Source of the DNA: Polaribacter marinus
Lineage (GTDB): Bacteria > Bacteroidota > Bacteroidia > Flavobacteriales > Flavobacteriaceae
DNA length: 64,000 nt
NCBI RefSeq assembly: GCF_022662535.1
Contig: NZ_JAKQYM010000006.1
Span: forward strand, 159,128 to 223,127
Direction: 5' to 3'
Below are positions 46,094-55,353 of the stretch, piece by piece. Below the pieces are notes generated by a model, which was given only the letters and a program-made list of their open reading frames with translations, was not told the origin of the DNA and made no database searches. Within the stretch, counting starts at the first letter, position 1. Each line of letters starts with the position of its first letter. Both the position numbers and the translations under genes were made by a program.

Positions 46094-46960
46094 ATGGCAA
46101 ACTTAAAAGAAATACGTAATAGAATTACCTCTATTAAATCAACAATGCAGATTACATCTGCCATGAAAATGGTATCTGCTGCAAAGTTGAAAAAGGCGCA
46201 AGATGCTATTGTAGCAATGAGACCTTATTCTTCTAAATTAACTGAATTGTTGCAAAATTTAAGTGCAACTTTAGATGGTGATACAGGTGGAGTATATTCA
46301 ACACAAAGAGAAGTCTCTAAAGTTTTAATAGTTGTTATTACATCTAATAGAGGTTTGTGTGGTGGTTTCAATTCATCTATCACTAAAGAGGTTATCAAAA
46401 CTGTAAAAGAAAAATACAGTAATGTAGAAGTAGATTTATTTGCTATCGGAAAAAAAGGTGGTGATGTTTTATCGAAACAATTTAATATTGTAGCGACAAG
46501 AAACGATATTTATGATGACTTAACTTTTGATAATGTAGCTGCGGTTGCAGAAAAGTTAATGAGTTTATTTGCAGAAGGGACCTACGATAAAATTGAAGTA
46601 ATTTATAATCAATTTAAAAATGCAGCAACGCAAATTCCTCAAGTAGAGCAATTTTTACCTATTAAACCTATTGAAGGTGGGGATGAAGCAGCAGTAAATT
46701 CTGATTATATTTTTGAACCATCAAAAGAAGAAATTGTTGAAGCTTTAATTCCAAAATCTTTAAAAACTCAACTATACAAATCTATAAGAGATAGTTTTGC
46801 TTCAGAACATGGAGCGCGTATGACTGCAATGCATAAGGCAACAGACAACGCAACCGATTTAAGAGATGAGTTGTTATTAACATATAACAAAGCGCGTCAA
46901 GCTGCAATTACCAATGAAATTTTAGAAATTGTTGGTGGAGCAGAAGCTCTTAACAACTAA
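46094..46960 (+). CDS. atpG: ATP synthase F1 subunit gamma
   Basis: The 288-residue central-shaft subunit has the N-terminal coiled-coil helix (RNRITSIKSTMQITSAMKMVSAAKLKKAQ) and the C-terminal signature ARMTAMHKATDNATDLRDELLLTYNKARQAAITNEILEIVGGAEAL. Length is normal. It is the last atp gene here; a strong terminator follows, so atpD and atpC must be elsewhere. Confidence 0.96.
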   Translation: MANLKEIRNRITSIKSTMQITSAMKMVSAAKLKKAQDAIVAMRPYSSKLTELLQNLSATLDGDTGGVYSTQREVSKVLIVVITSNRGLCGGFNSSITKEVIKTVKEKYSNVEVDLFAIGKKGGDVLSKQFNIVATRNDIYDDLTFDNVAAVAEKLMSLFAEGTYDKIEVIYNQFKNAATQIPQVEQFLPIKPIEGGDEAAVNSDYIFEPSKEEIVEALIPKSLKTQLYKSIRDSFASEHGARMTAMHKATDNATDLRDELLLTYNKARQAAITNEILEIVGGAEALNN

Positions 46961-46980
46961 GACAAACGTTATATAATTAA

Positions 46981-47009
46981 AAAAAGCGAACCAATTTGGT
47001 TCGCTTTTT
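46981..47009 (+). terminator. atp operon terminator
   Basis: AAAAAGCGAACCAA and TTGGTTCGCTTTTT form a long perfect dyad followed by further T. It lies 20 bases after atpG. Confidence 0.9.
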
Positions 47010-47056
47010 TTATATCTTGGCATATCATTTGAACGCTATTATAGAAACTTACAAAA

Positions 47057-47542
47057 ATGAAAACAACGAAAATTGCATCTATGTTACTTATTCTTTTTGG
47101 TTTTGCTCAATGTGCAAGTACCAAATTTGAAGAGAATCCACCATTTAAAATTAGCGTTGCTACATATAATCATTGGGTTGGAGGTCAACCAGGAGTTAGT
47201 GGTACTAAGGTTAATATTTATCTAGCAGAAAAATCGAACATTGTTTTTGATTCTTTATTTTTCTTAAATAAAAAAAACAAAATAGAAGTTAGAGAAGTAA
47301 AAGGTAGCAGTATATTAATAGCTAATTATAGTACATCAGTAGCTAACAATAGAAATATTAATTTAAATTTAGATTCTAAAAAAGAGCTAACAAATCAGGT
47401 TCCAAGCATTAAAAAATTTCCTTTTGAATTAAAAGAAAATGAAGCTGTAATTAGTTATAAAATTAAAGATAAAATAAAATACTTTAAAATTGTAAAGCTT
47501 AAAAAAGCACAAACAGATTTTTACCCTACAAGGCCTAAGTAG
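47057..47542 (+). CDS. lipoprotein of unknown function
   Basis: The 161-residue protein has a lipobox (LLILFGFAQCAST, Cys near 19). The mature part is beta-rich, with the segments PFKISVATYNHWVGGQPGVSGTKVNIYL and FFLNKKNKIEVREVKGSS and a Lys-rich end. I recall similar short flavobacterial lipoproteins without known function. It stands between the atp terminator and its own terminator at 47561. Confidence 0.72.
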   Translation: MKTTKIASMLLILFGFAQCASTKFEENPPFKISVATYNHWVGGQPGVSGTKVNIYLAEKSNIVFDSLFFLNKKNKIEVREVKGSSILIANYSTSVANNRNINLNLDSKKELTNQVPSIKKFPFELKENEAVISYKIKDKIKYFKIVKLKKAQTDFYPTRPK

Positions 47543-47560
47543 TTGATTATAAGTACGTAA

Positions 47561-47582
47561 ACCCACTGTTTTTAGAGTGGGT
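47561..47582 (+). terminator. terminator of the lipoprotein gene
   Basis: ACCCACT and AGTGGGT form the stem with an 8-nt loop, followed by eight T. Confidence 0.82.
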
Positions 47583-47636
47583 TTTTTTTGGCACGCATTT
47601 TGAAAACACATAAGTATAATCGTAAAACGAAAGCTT

Positions 47637-48569
47637 ATGAAATCTTTAAAATTACTTTTCACATTTATTATAACAAGTGCATTTTTAAGCTCTTGCGTTG
47701 TAGTTGGAGATGATTACTATACAGAACCAGGAATCTCCTTAGAACAAGTAGTCTCTGAATATGATTTATGGTATGTAGATTATCATAGAACTACAGGTAG
47801 TGGTGATGTTCCTTACATTTCTAAAGCATTTACAGTGTCTTTTTTAAATGGAATATTATACGCAAACAATAATATTGTAGATATTGGTAGAACAGGAAAT
47901 GGATTGGGAATCGATGTTGGAACCTACAATACATTTAATGGGTTGTTAGAAACAAATCATGATTTAGATGGTGCTAATGATTTTGAAGTAACGGTTTTAT
48001 CTAATAATGAAATTAGATTATATAGTTATAGACAAAATGTAAACTATTACTTAATTGGTTATAATGTAAATAATTTCGACTATGATAAGTTGTTTTATGA
48101 GAACATAGAATATTTTCTACAAGAGTACGTTGCTTGGGAAAAAACAGCAACAAATGGAGGTACTGCAAACACTTTTGATGAAGAAAATTATTTAGCATTT
48201 ACACCAGAAAATATAACTACATTTTATAGTTCTCAAGATGATCTTGGCACAAATATTGATACTTTAGATTGGAGCTATGTAGGAGGATACGAAGTGTATG
48301 ATGTAACGGGTTATGAAGACCTAAAAATTTTAACACTTAATTATGATGGCGGAGATATAGAAGAATTTGAGTTAAGCGTTATTAATGATAGTAAGATTCG
48401 TTTGTATCATGTAAGTTCAGATACAACTTACGATTTTTCTGGAAGAGGATTTGTACAATATTTAAAAGGTGTAAACTCTGAAAATAAAGCAAAAGAAAAT
48501 GTAAGGAATACGGGTAGAAAACGTACTAAAGTAATAAGAAAAACAAAGAATAGAAGAGATTTAAAATAA
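47637..48569 (+). CDS. exported lipoprotein of unknown function
   Basis: The 310-residue protein has a lipobox (ITSAFLSSCVVV, Cys near 21). Two related halves may be present, since each contains a segment with F/L-x-V-x-NDxxIRLY (VTVLSNNEIRLYSY near 120, LSVINDSKIRLYHV near 260). The C-terminus is very basic (RNTGRKRTKVIRKTKNRRDLK). Flavobacterial relatives, as I recall, carry a misleading nucleotidyltransferase label; no such motif is visible. Role unknown. Confidence 0.72.
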   Translation: MKSLKLLFTFIITSAFLSSCVVVGDDYYTEPGISLEQVVSEYDLWYVDYHRTTGSGDVPYISKAFTVSFLNGILYANNNIVDIGRTGNGLGIDVGTYNTFNGLLETNHDLDGANDFEVTVLSNNEIRLYSYRQNVNYYLIGYNVNNFDYDKLFYENIEYFLQEYVAWEKTATNGGTANTFDEENYLAFTPENITTFYSSQDDLGTNIDTLDWSYVGGYEVYDVTGYEDLKILTLNYDGGDIEEFELSVINDSKIRLYHVSSDTTYDFSGRGFVQYLKGVNSENKAKENVRNTGRKRTKVIRKTKNRRDLK

Positions 48570-48591
48570 AGTTTGGTTAGTTGATTTTTGG

Positions 48592-48649
48592 TTGGTTATT
48601 TTTCAATAACCAATTGAAAGGAAAACCGCTCTAGAGGTAGAGCGGTTTT
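48592..48649 (+). terminator. hairpin pair with terminator
   Basis: A first hairpin, TTGGTTATT/AATAACCAA (48592-48613), is followed by AAAACCGCTCT/AGAGCGGTTTT (48622-48649) with a T-run. The second is a standard intrinsic terminator for the lipoprotein gene; the first has no T-run. Confidence 0.82.
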
Positions 48650-48747
48650 TTCTTTGTTAATAATTGATGAAAACTTCACTTTTTAAAGATGTATTTCAAG
48701 ATGAAGATTTCATAATTTTAAAGACAATTTAAATTTTAATAAAATAA

Positions 48748-49500
48748 ATGAAAACTACTGCATTTATAACAGGCGCAACATCAGGTATTGGAAAAGCTAC
48801 AGCAGAATTATTTGCAAAAAAAAATATTAGATTAATTCTCTGTGGAAGAAGAGCAGAACGTTTATTAGAACTTCAAAAAGAATTAAGTAAACTTACAGAG
48901 GTAACTACATTACAATTTGATGTTTCTAAAAGAAAAGAAGTTGAAGCAGCTATAAAATCGTTGCCAGAAAATTTTAGGAAAATAGATATTTTAATAAACA
49001 ACGCTGGGAATGCTCACGGTTTATCGACCATACAAGATGGAAATATAGATGATTGGGATGCCATGTTAGATATTAATGTTAAAGGACTACTATATGTTTC
49101 TAAAGCAATCATTCCTCAAATGACAGAAAGGAATAATGGTTTTATTGTAAATATAGGCTCTATTGCAGCAAAAGACGTCTATCCTAATGGAAATGTGTAT
49201 TGCGCTTCTAAACACGCTGTAAACGCTTTAAATAAGGGAATGAGAATAGATTTAAACAAACATAACATTCGTGTTGCCGCAATTCATCCCGGAGCAGTAG
49301 AAACAGAGTTTTCTGATGTTCGTTTTAAAGGAGACACAGAAAGAGCAAAAACGGTTTATGCCGGTTATAAAGCTTTACAAGCAGAAGATATTGCAGATAT
49401 TATTTATTTTGTAGTTACAAGACCATATCATGTAAATATCGAAGATTTAGTTGTTTATCCAACGGCACAAGCTACTGCAACAATTTTAAACAAAGAGTAA
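48748..49500 (+). CDS. short-chain dehydrogenase/reductase (YdfG-like)
   Basis: The 250-residue NAD(P)-dependent oxidoreductase has the glycine motif ITGATSGIGKATAELF, the NNAG motif (ILINNAGNAHG), catalytic Ser in IVNIGSIAAKD and the YxxxK pair (VYCASKHAVN). The sequence resembles E. coli YdfG, which acts on 3-hydroxy acids such as L-allo-threonine and 3-hydroxypropionate. The substrate remains uncertain. The aldo/keto reductase gene follows after 2 bases. Confidence 0.9.
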   Translation: MKTTAFITGATSGIGKATAELFAKKNIRLILCGRRAERLLELQKELSKLTEVTTLQFDVSKRKEVEAAIKSLPENFRKIDILINNAGNAHGLSTIQDGNIDDWDAMLDINVKGLLYVSKAIIPQMTERNNGFIVNIGSIAAKDVYPNGNVYCASKHAVNALNKGMRIDLNKHNIRVAAIHPGAVETEFSDVRFKGDTERAKTVYAGYKALQAEDIADIIYFVVTRPYHVNIEDLVVYPTAQATATILNKE

Positions 49501-49502
49501 GA

Positions 49503-50366
49503 ATGTCCGTATCAAAAATAATAATTGGTTGTATGTCTTGGGGAAAATGGGGAAAACAATTTTCTACCAAAGAACAAGTAGATTTAATGAATTTTTGTGT
49601 AGAAAGTGGAAATACAACTTTTGATCATGCAGATATTTATGGAGATTATACAACAGAAATAGAATTTGGAAAAGCATTTGTAGAAAGCGGAATTCAACGT
49701 GAAAAAATAGAACTCATTTCTAAATGTGGAATTCAATATGTGGGTGAAACAAGAAGTAATAAAATTAAACACTACAACTACTCTAAAGAATATATTATTT
49801 GGAGTGCAGAAACGTCTTTACAAAACTTAAAGACAGATTACTTAGACACATTTTTGTTACATAGACCAAGTCCGTTAATGCATCCCAATGAAATTGCTGA
49901 AGCAGTTTTAAAACTTCAACAAAGCGGAAAGATTAGAAAATTTGGCGTATCTAATTTTTCTCCTTCACAAGTAGATTTAATTGCAGATAAAACTCCTGTT
50001 AATGTAAATCAAATAGAGTTTTCGTTAACACAACATTCAGCTATGCATAATGGGAGTTTAGACCAAATGCTACAAAAAAAAATTCAACCTATGAGTTGGA
50101 GTCCCTTAGGAACCGTTTTTAAAGAAGAAACAAATCAAACCAAAAGAATTAAAGAAAATTTAAAACTACTATCCAGAAAATATGAGGTATCAGAAGATGC
50201 TATTTTGCTGGCTTTTATTTTAAAACATCCTGCAAAAGTTTCACCGGTTATTGGTACCACAAATAAAGAACGAATTTTAAGTGCAAACAAAGCTTTAAAA
50301 ATTGATTTAGAATTAGAAGATTGGTTTACACTCTTAGCTGCAAGTCAAGGTCATAAAGTTCCATAA
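49503..50366 (+). CDS. aldo/keto reductase
   Basis: The 287-residue protein is a TIM-barrel NADPH oxidoreductase. The catalytic tetrad is visible as Asp in TTFDHADIYGDY, Tyr in the same segment, Lys in IELISKCG and His in FLLHRPSP. The end PVIGTTNKERI is the NADPH-binding region. E. coli YdhF is a similar protein. The gene is tightly packed between the SDR and the AlbA-domain genes (1-2 bases apart), so the three should be co-transcribed. Confidence 0.9.
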   Translation: MSVSKIIIGCMSWGKWGKQFSTKEQVDLMNFCVESGNTTFDHADIYGDYTTEIEFGKAFVESGIQREKIELISKCGIQYVGETRSNKIKHYNYSKEYIIWSAETSLQNLKTDYLDTFLLHRPSPLMHPNEIAEAVLKLQQSGKIRKFGVSNFSPSQVDLIADKTPVNVNQIEFSLTQHSAMHNGSLDQMLQKKIQPMSWSPLGTVFKEETNQTKRIKENLKLLSRKYEVSEDAILLAFILKHPAKVSPVIGTTNKERILSANKALKIDLELEDWFTLLAASQGHKVP

Positions 50367-50367
50367 A

Positions 50368-51510
50368 ATGATAAATAAACGCTTACTTATTAAAAATTTA
50401 CTTTCTCATAATGATGAGAATAGTTTTTATGATAAAAAGCAAAAATTATCTTTAAACTCAAAAGAAGGGAAAGCAAAATTTTTAAAACATATTTGTGCAC
50501 TTTCAAATTCTAATCCAGAAAATAATTCTTACATAGTTATTGGAATAGAAGATGAAGAAAGTAAAATTGTAGGTGTCGATTTTTTTGATGATAGTAAGAT
50601 CCAAAATCTTGTAAATGCCTATTTAAAAAACCCGCCTAAGATAGATTATGAGAATGTTTCTTTTCCAAGATTACAACGCCATAAAGTAATTGGTTTGGTT
50701 ACCATTCATCCAAATAATAAAATTACTTCGCTTTTAAAAAATGCTTGGAAATATAGGAAAGATAGTATTTTTTATAGAAGAGGAAGTAATTCTATGCCGT
50801 TTTATGGCAATTATTTTGAATTAAGAAACACTAATAAAGAAATTGTTGATGCCATAGAAAAAAATGCAAGCAATAATATAGAGCTTACCTTAAATGGGGT
50901 GTTTGATTTTATTAAGAATCATAAACCAGAATACAATCCTCAGTACAAGGTTTTTAACGAACAATTTGTGTTGTGTTGGGCAGGAGAAAAAAAAATAATT
51001 AATAATGAAGAATATTTTTCTAGAGTAGATATTGAATTGATTAACGAGCAAGTTCAATTATTTTTTTCTGCTTTAGATGATGTAAAAATTAGTTACAATC
51101 AACATTCATTTATTATAACTGAATACATTTTATTAGGCTTAGTAAAAGAAGAAAAATATTATCCTTTAGAAAAAACAATTATCAATTTTAAAGAAAATGG
51201 AAAACATGATATTGTAAAAGAATTTTTGTTTCTACCCCCTAGATTTGATGATGAAATTATACAACACGTTTATCAGAATAGCAATACAATTGTTCGTAAA
51301 ATAGAAATGAAACAATCACTTTCTGTAACAGAGTATGAAGATTTATTACGATTGCCAGAAAATTATTTAATTTGTTATTTACAAGGGTTTTTAGATGTAG
51401 CAGACCAGCTTAAAAAAGCAAAGAATTACATTAAAAGGTTAGAGGATAAATCTACGTATATAAAATACAAAGAAGCTTTACGTATTATTCGAAAAGTAAA
51501 GTACAATTGA
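50368..51510 (+). CDS. AlbA_2-type putative DNA/ATP-binding protein
   Basis: This 380-residue protein has an N-terminal domain of the Schlafen AlbA_2 kind: EGKAKFLKHICALSNSNPENNSYIVIGIEDEESKIVGVDFFDD (about 33-75) and VIGLVTIHP with a later IFYRRGSNS. Such domains are labelled ATP-binding or transcriptional-regulator domains. The C-terminal 230 residues show no family I recognise. It closes the SDR-AKR block, and no defence-type neighbour is present. Confidence 0.75.
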   Translation: MINKRLLIKNLLSHNDENSFYDKKQKLSLNSKEGKAKFLKHICALSNSNPENNSYIVIGIEDEESKIVGVDFFDDSKIQNLVNAYLKNPPKIDYENVSFPRLQRHKVIGLVTIHPNNKITSLLKNAWKYRKDSIFYRRGSNSMPFYGNYFELRNTNKEIVDAIEKNASNNIELTLNGVFDFIKNHKPEYNPQYKVFNEQFVLCWAGEKKIINNEEYFSRVDIELINEQVQLFFSALDDVKISYNQHSFIITEYILLGLVKEEKYYPLEKTIINFKENGKHDIVKEFLFLPPRFDDEIIQHVYQNSNTIVRKIEMKQSLSVTEYEDLLRLPENYLICYLQGFLDVADQLKKAKNYIKRLEDKSTYIKYKEALRIIRKVKYN

Positions 51511-51604
51511 TTTTAATAAAAAAAACAATAATAAGATATTATTTTTCTCTATTTTGGACCATTATTAATCAATATATTAAGTAACTATTTTTAGTTTTTT
51601 TGCT

Positions 51605-51664
51605 ATGAAATTAACTAATTTACTATTCTTTATAAGCGTGTACCTAATAAACTCTTCTATTTAA
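51605..51664 (+). CDS. possible 19-residue hydrophobic leader peptide
   Basis: An ATG at 51605 opens MKLTNLLFFISVYLINSSI, and its TAA ends exactly one base before the glycosyltransferase ATG. The peptide is hydrophobic like a signal segment. It may couple translation to the next gene, be a remnant of a longer gene or be chance. Confidence 0.3.
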   Translation: MKLTNLLFFISVYLINSSI

Positions 51665-52732
51665 ATGAGAATTTTACTAATCATTAAGAATTTTGATTTA
51701 GGTGGGGCAGAAAGTCATGTTTTTACTTTGGCAAATGAGCTTGTTCGTCAAAAACACGATGTTTATTTAATTTCTAACAGCGGTAGGCAGGTTAAGAGTT
51801 TATCTCCAATGGTTAAACATGTTTCTTTACAAATAAATAATACTTCTGTCTTAACTAGACTTCCGTTTTTATTAAATTTTATAAAGAAAGAAAAAATTGA
51901 GGTTATCCACGGACATCAACGATTGGCTATTTTTTTATCTTCTGTATTAAAATTGATTACCAAAAAACCAATGGTGGCAACAATTCATGGTAGATTAAAG
52001 AAAGATTTAAGATCTTATTTGAGTAAAAGAATGGTTTCTAAGGTGATTGTAGTTAGCGGAAACAGTTTAAAAGGCGCCAAAGCTAAAAAAGCACTTACTA
52101 ATAAAACTATTTTTATTCCAAACGGAACTGCTTTTCAACAAGAAAAAACGACAAAATATAATAGCGATCTAACTTTAGTGTATGCGAGTAGAATAAACAA
52201 AAAACATGCAAGCTTAATTAACTTAATTGTAAATAATGTTTGGCCAAAAATTATACAAGAACATCCAAATATAAGGTTAGCTATTTTTGGGGATGGCCCC
52301 TGTAAAGAAGAAGTATTGCATATTTGCAACCAAATAAATAAACAACATCACGAAAAATCTGTTTTTTTTAATGGATTTAGTCAAACAAATAAAAAAAACC
52401 TAAGTAATGCTTCTCTTGTTATTGGATCTGGAAGAACGGCTATTGAAGCAATGATTAAAGGAATTCCGGTTCTTTCTATTCATACAAAATATATGGGGAA
52501 ATTATTAACAAGTAAAAATTACAATGATTATAAATATGGTAATTTTGTTAATCTTGATGGTTGTGCTCCAGAAGAAAAGATGATCTATGATGAACTAAAC
52601 ACTTTTTTAAGCAACAAAGAATTCTTTTTTTTGGAAGCAAAAAACCTACAAAATCAAGCAAATAAAGATTTTAATATTAAACATGTTGCTCAACAAATAG
52701 TAGAAGTTTATAAAGAAGTAATTGTAGGTTAG
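51665..52732 (+). CDS. glycosyltransferase, family 4-like (GT-B)
   Basis: The 355-residue protein has a GT-B layout: an N-terminal acceptor domain starting MRILLIIKNFDLGGAESHVFTLANEL, with the heparin-like HGHQRL segment, and a C-terminal domain with IPNGTAF, LVYASRINKKHA, AIFGDGPCKEEV and VIGSGRTAIEAMIKGIPVL. The Gly-Arg-Thr-Ala-Ile-Glu-Ala block replaces the usual EGFGL.ExxA motif. Sugar donor and acceptor are unknown; it stands alone, without other polysaccharide genes. Confidence 0.87.
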   Translation: MRILLIIKNFDLGGAESHVFTLANELVRQKHDVYLISNSGRQVKSLSPMVKHVSLQINNTSVLTRLPFLLNFIKKEKIEVIHGHQRLAIFLSSVLKLITKKPMVATIHGRLKKDLRSYLSKRMVSKVIVVSGNSLKGAKAKKALTNKTIFIPNGTAFQQEKTTKYNSDLTLVYASRINKKHASLINLIVNNVWPKIIQEHPNIRLAIFGDGPCKEEVLHICNQINKQHHEKSVFFNGFSQTNKKNLSNASLVIGSGRTAIEAMIKGIPVLSIHTKYMGKLLTSKNYNDYKYGNFVNLDGCAPEEKMIYDELNTFLSNKEFFFLEAKNLQNQANKDFNIKHVAQQIVEVYKEVIVG

Positions 52733-52741
52733 TGCTTTGTT

Positions 52742-52975
52742 TTATAAATTATTACCGAGTAGTCTTAAAGTTCCCAAAAACAGTGTTGTAAGTAGCAATC
52801 CAATTCTAGTACCAAATAAGAAACCTTTAGTTAAATCAGTAAACACTAAAAATTGAGAAAGTATTTGTGAAATGACAATTACTAACAATCTTATTGAATT
52901 ATAATAAATATCTTTTTTATTCGTATTTAAGGCGATTATTTGTTGCGTTTTTTTAAAAAAGTGTTGTCTTTTTAT
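52742..52975 (-). pseudogene. 77-codon membrane-protein ORF with ATA at the start position
   Basis: On the minus strand an open frame runs from ATA at 52973-52975 to TAA at 52742-52744. It would read (M)KRQHFFKKTQQIIALNTN, then two hydrophobic segments (SIRLLVIVISQILSQFLVF and LFGTRIGLLLTTLFLGTL) and end LLGNNL. The ATA overlaps the hydrolase stop as ATAA, just as ATGA would. No ATG, GTG or TTG is in frame before it. Either the start codon was lost by one G-to-A change, which keeps the hydrolase stop, or ATA is used. The 77 open codons with membrane-type composition argue for a recent real gene. Confidence 0.5.
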
Positions 52976-53754
52976 AGTTTTATAAACTTTTTTAAAACAG
53001 AAATAAATTCAAGTTTGTTTTCAATATGACTCATATGTCCATCAGGAAAAACCACAAATTCTGAACCCGTTTTTTTAGCTTCCAATAAAGTCATTTCAAA
53101 GTCTAAAATAGGGTCTTTTTTACCAATTATCATCAACTTTTTAAATTTGTTTTCTGTTAAAACACAACTTCTATTTGGACGGATTTTCATACCTTCTTGC
53201 CCTGCTATATATCCTTGTAAAGAGGTTTTTAAAGCTTCTTCCTTTATGGCTTCTATTTCTTTTTTATAAATAAATAAATTTTCTTGATGAAATAAATTAG
53301 AAATCGACATTTTAACCATTGCATTAAAATTGTTTTGCACCATTTTATTGGCTCTAGTTCTTAATTCTTTTCGTTCATCGGAATCTTCACTTGAGGTAGA
53401 ATTCATTAAACACAAACCTTTTATTTTTTGAGGATGTTTTTCAGCAAAAGCCAAGGCAACATATCCTCCCAGAGAATGCCCAACCAAAAGACACTTTCTA
53501 ATTCGTAAATGTTTTAAAACATTTTCTACAGCTTCAGCAAATAATTCCATTGAGTGTACATATCCTAAACAATCGCTTTTTCCATGACCTAATAAATCAA
53601 TTGTAATAACTCTATTTCTTTTTGATATTTCAGGAACAATATCGGCCCACATAGTAGAATTTTCTAAAAATCCGTGTAATAAAACAATTGCGGTTCCTTT
53701 TCCAACATCAGAATAAGAAATTTGTGTGTTTTTAAAAGTGATAAAATGTTGCAT
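52972..53754 (-). CDS. alpha/beta hydrolase (MenH/BioH-like)
   Basis: I use ATG 53754 (260 residues); the ORF could open eight codons earlier, but a -7 promoter motif lies in between. Oxyanion segment VLLHGFLENSTMW, nucleophile elbow GHSLGGY, acid Asp in IGKKDPIL and His in DGHMSHIEN are all present. Substrate is unknown. The 3' end overlaps the small membrane ORF that follows. It is divergent from the serine hydrolase gene. Confidence 0.87.
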   Translation of the reverse strand: MQHFITFKNTQISYSDVGKGTAIVLLHGFLENSTMWADIVPEISKRNRVITIDLLGHGKSDCLGYVHSMELFAEAVENVLKHLRIRKCLLVGHSLGGYVALAFAEKHPQKIKGLCLMNSTSSEDSDERKELRTRANKMVQNNFNAMVKMSISNLFHQENLFIYKKEIEAIKEEALKTSLQGYIAGQEGMKIRPNRSCVLTENKFKKLMIIGKKDPILDFEMTLLEAKKTGSEFVVFPDGHMSHIENKLEFISVLKKFIKL

Positions 53755-53758
53755 AGGG

Positions 53759-53766
53759 CAAAAATA
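53759..53766 (-). promoter_or_regulatory. -7 element directly before the hydrolase start
   Basis: The minus strand reads TATTTTTG, only 4 bases before ATG 53754. The mRNA would be leaderless or nearly so if this element is used. Confidence 0.45.
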
Positions 53767-53801
53767 TGTATCTTTCACTTTTAAAAATAATTTTTACAAA
53801 A

Positions 53802-55352
53802 ATGAAATTTATAAAATCCCTTTTTTTAACATTCTTGTTTGCTACAACAGGACTTGTTGCTCAAATTAAAGAACAAGTTTTAGATGATTTAGTAAAAAAC
53901 ACCTTAACAACTTTTGATGTTCCCGGTATTTCTGTCGGAATTATTAAAGATGGAAAAATAGTATACGCTAAAGGGCAAGGAGTTCGTTCTTTAACCAATA
54001 AAAAAGATATGAATGAAAACACCTTGGTTGGCATAGCGTCTAATAGTAAGGGGTTTACCTGTTTTTCTTTAGCGATGATGATAGATCAAGGCAAACTAAA
54101 TTGGGATGATAAAGTACGAAAATACATTCCTGAATTTCAAATGCACGATGCTTGGGTTACAGAAAATTTTACAATTAGAGATTTAGTTACACACAGAAGT
54201 GGTTTGGGTTTAGGTGCAGGAGATTTAATGTTTTTACCAGAGAATAATGATTTCACCACTCAGGATATCATACATAATGTAAAATATTTAAAACCATCGA
54301 GTAAATTTAGAACCGATTTTAAGTACAACAACAACATGTTTATTATTGCAGGCGAAGTTTTAAAACGTGTTAGCGGGCTTTCTTGGGAAGAATTTATTGA
54401 AACCAAAATTATGAAACCTGTAGGAATGATAAATAGTAAAGCATCTTACAGTAGAGTTACTGATAAATCTAATATTATTGATGCACACACAAGAGCCGAC
54501 GGAAAAGTAGTTCAAATTCCACATGATTGGAGTGAAACTGCAAATCCTGCTGGTGGAATTTTAAGCAATGTAAAAGACATGCTTACTTGGGCAAATTTTT
54601 TAATGAATGATGCGGTTACTAAAGATGGAAAACGCTTGTTAAGTGCCAAACAGTTTCATGAACTTTGGCAATTACAAACCCCTTTAAAAGTGGCTAAAAA
54701 TGATGCTTACAATTCTAATTTTAGAGGATATGGTTTAGGCTGGTTTTTAACAGATGTAAAAGGAGGACACAAACAAGTATATCATACAGGAGGTTTAATA
54801 GGTACAGTTACGCAGTTTACGATGATTCCTGATTTAGATTTAGGAATTATAGTCTTAACAAACCAAATGAATGGTAGTGCTTTTAATACCATTACAAATA
54901 CGATTAAAGACGCTTATTTAGGATATAAAGATAGAAATTGGTTAAAAAAATTAGGAACAAATAATGCCAATTATTTAAAATACAACGACAGTATTAAAGC
55001 AAATGTTTATAAAAAAGTTGCCTTAGCTAAAGCTGATAAAAGCTTACCAAAACCAAAACAAATTGTAGGAACTTATAATGATGATTGGTTTGGAAATATG
55101 ATCATTACCCATGACGGAACTAAATACAGCATAAAGTGTGAACGTTCTGCTACTTTATTTGGAGAATTATTACCTTACAATCAAACAACCTATGTGGTAA
55201 AATGGAACAATAGAAGTTATGATGCAGATCAGTTTATGCAATTTACTTTTGATGAAACAGCAAATGCAAAAAGTGCCACAATGAAACAGATAGCGCCTAT
55301 AACCGATTTTAGTTTCGATTTTCAGGATTTAAACCTTAAAAAAGTAGATTAA
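53802..55352 (+). CDS. exported serine hydrolase, class C beta-lactamase/D-alanyl-peptidase fold
   Basis: The start at 53802 gives a 516-residue protein with a signal peptide (KFIKSLFLTFLFATTGLVAQ); the upstream ATG at 53766 would spoil it. SxxK is at SNSKGF, the tyrosine motif is YNNN and the KTG-equivalent is YHTGG. A C-terminal DUF3471-type domain (last 100 residues) follows. Such proteins act on D-amino-acid peptides, esters or cell-wall fragments; resistance is not implied. brnQ follows after one base. Confidence 0.88.
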   Translation: MKFIKSLFLTFLFATTGLVAQIKEQVLDDLVKNTLTTFDVPGISVGIIKDGKIVYAKGQGVRSLTNKKDMNENTLVGIASNSKGFTCFSLAMMIDQGKLNWDDKVRKYIPEFQMHDAWVTENFTIRDLVTHRSGLGLGAGDLMFLPENNDFTTQDIIHNVKYLKPSSKFRTDFKYNNNMFIIAGEVLKRVSGLSWEEFIETKIMKPVGMINSKASYSRVTDKSNIIDAHTRADGKVVQIPHDWSETANPAGGILSNVKDMLTWANFLMNDAVTKDGKRLLSAKQFHELWQLQTPLKVAKNDAYNSNFRGYGLGWFLTDVKGGHKQVYHTGGLIGTVTQFTMIPDLDLGIIVLTNQMNGSAFNTITNTIKDAYLGYKDRNWLKKLGTNNANYLKYNDSIKANVYKKVALAKADKSLPKPKQIVGTYNDDWFGNMIITHDGTKYSIKCERSATLFGELLPYNQTTYVVKWNNRSYDADQFMQFTFDETANAKSATMKQIAPITDFSFDFQDLNLKKVD

Positions 55353-55353
55353 A

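Noticed and set aside
50368..51510. Defence system around the AlbA_2-domain gene
   Set aside because: Neighbours are ordinary oxidoreductases and a glycosyltransferase; there is no nuclease, toxin, or mobile context.
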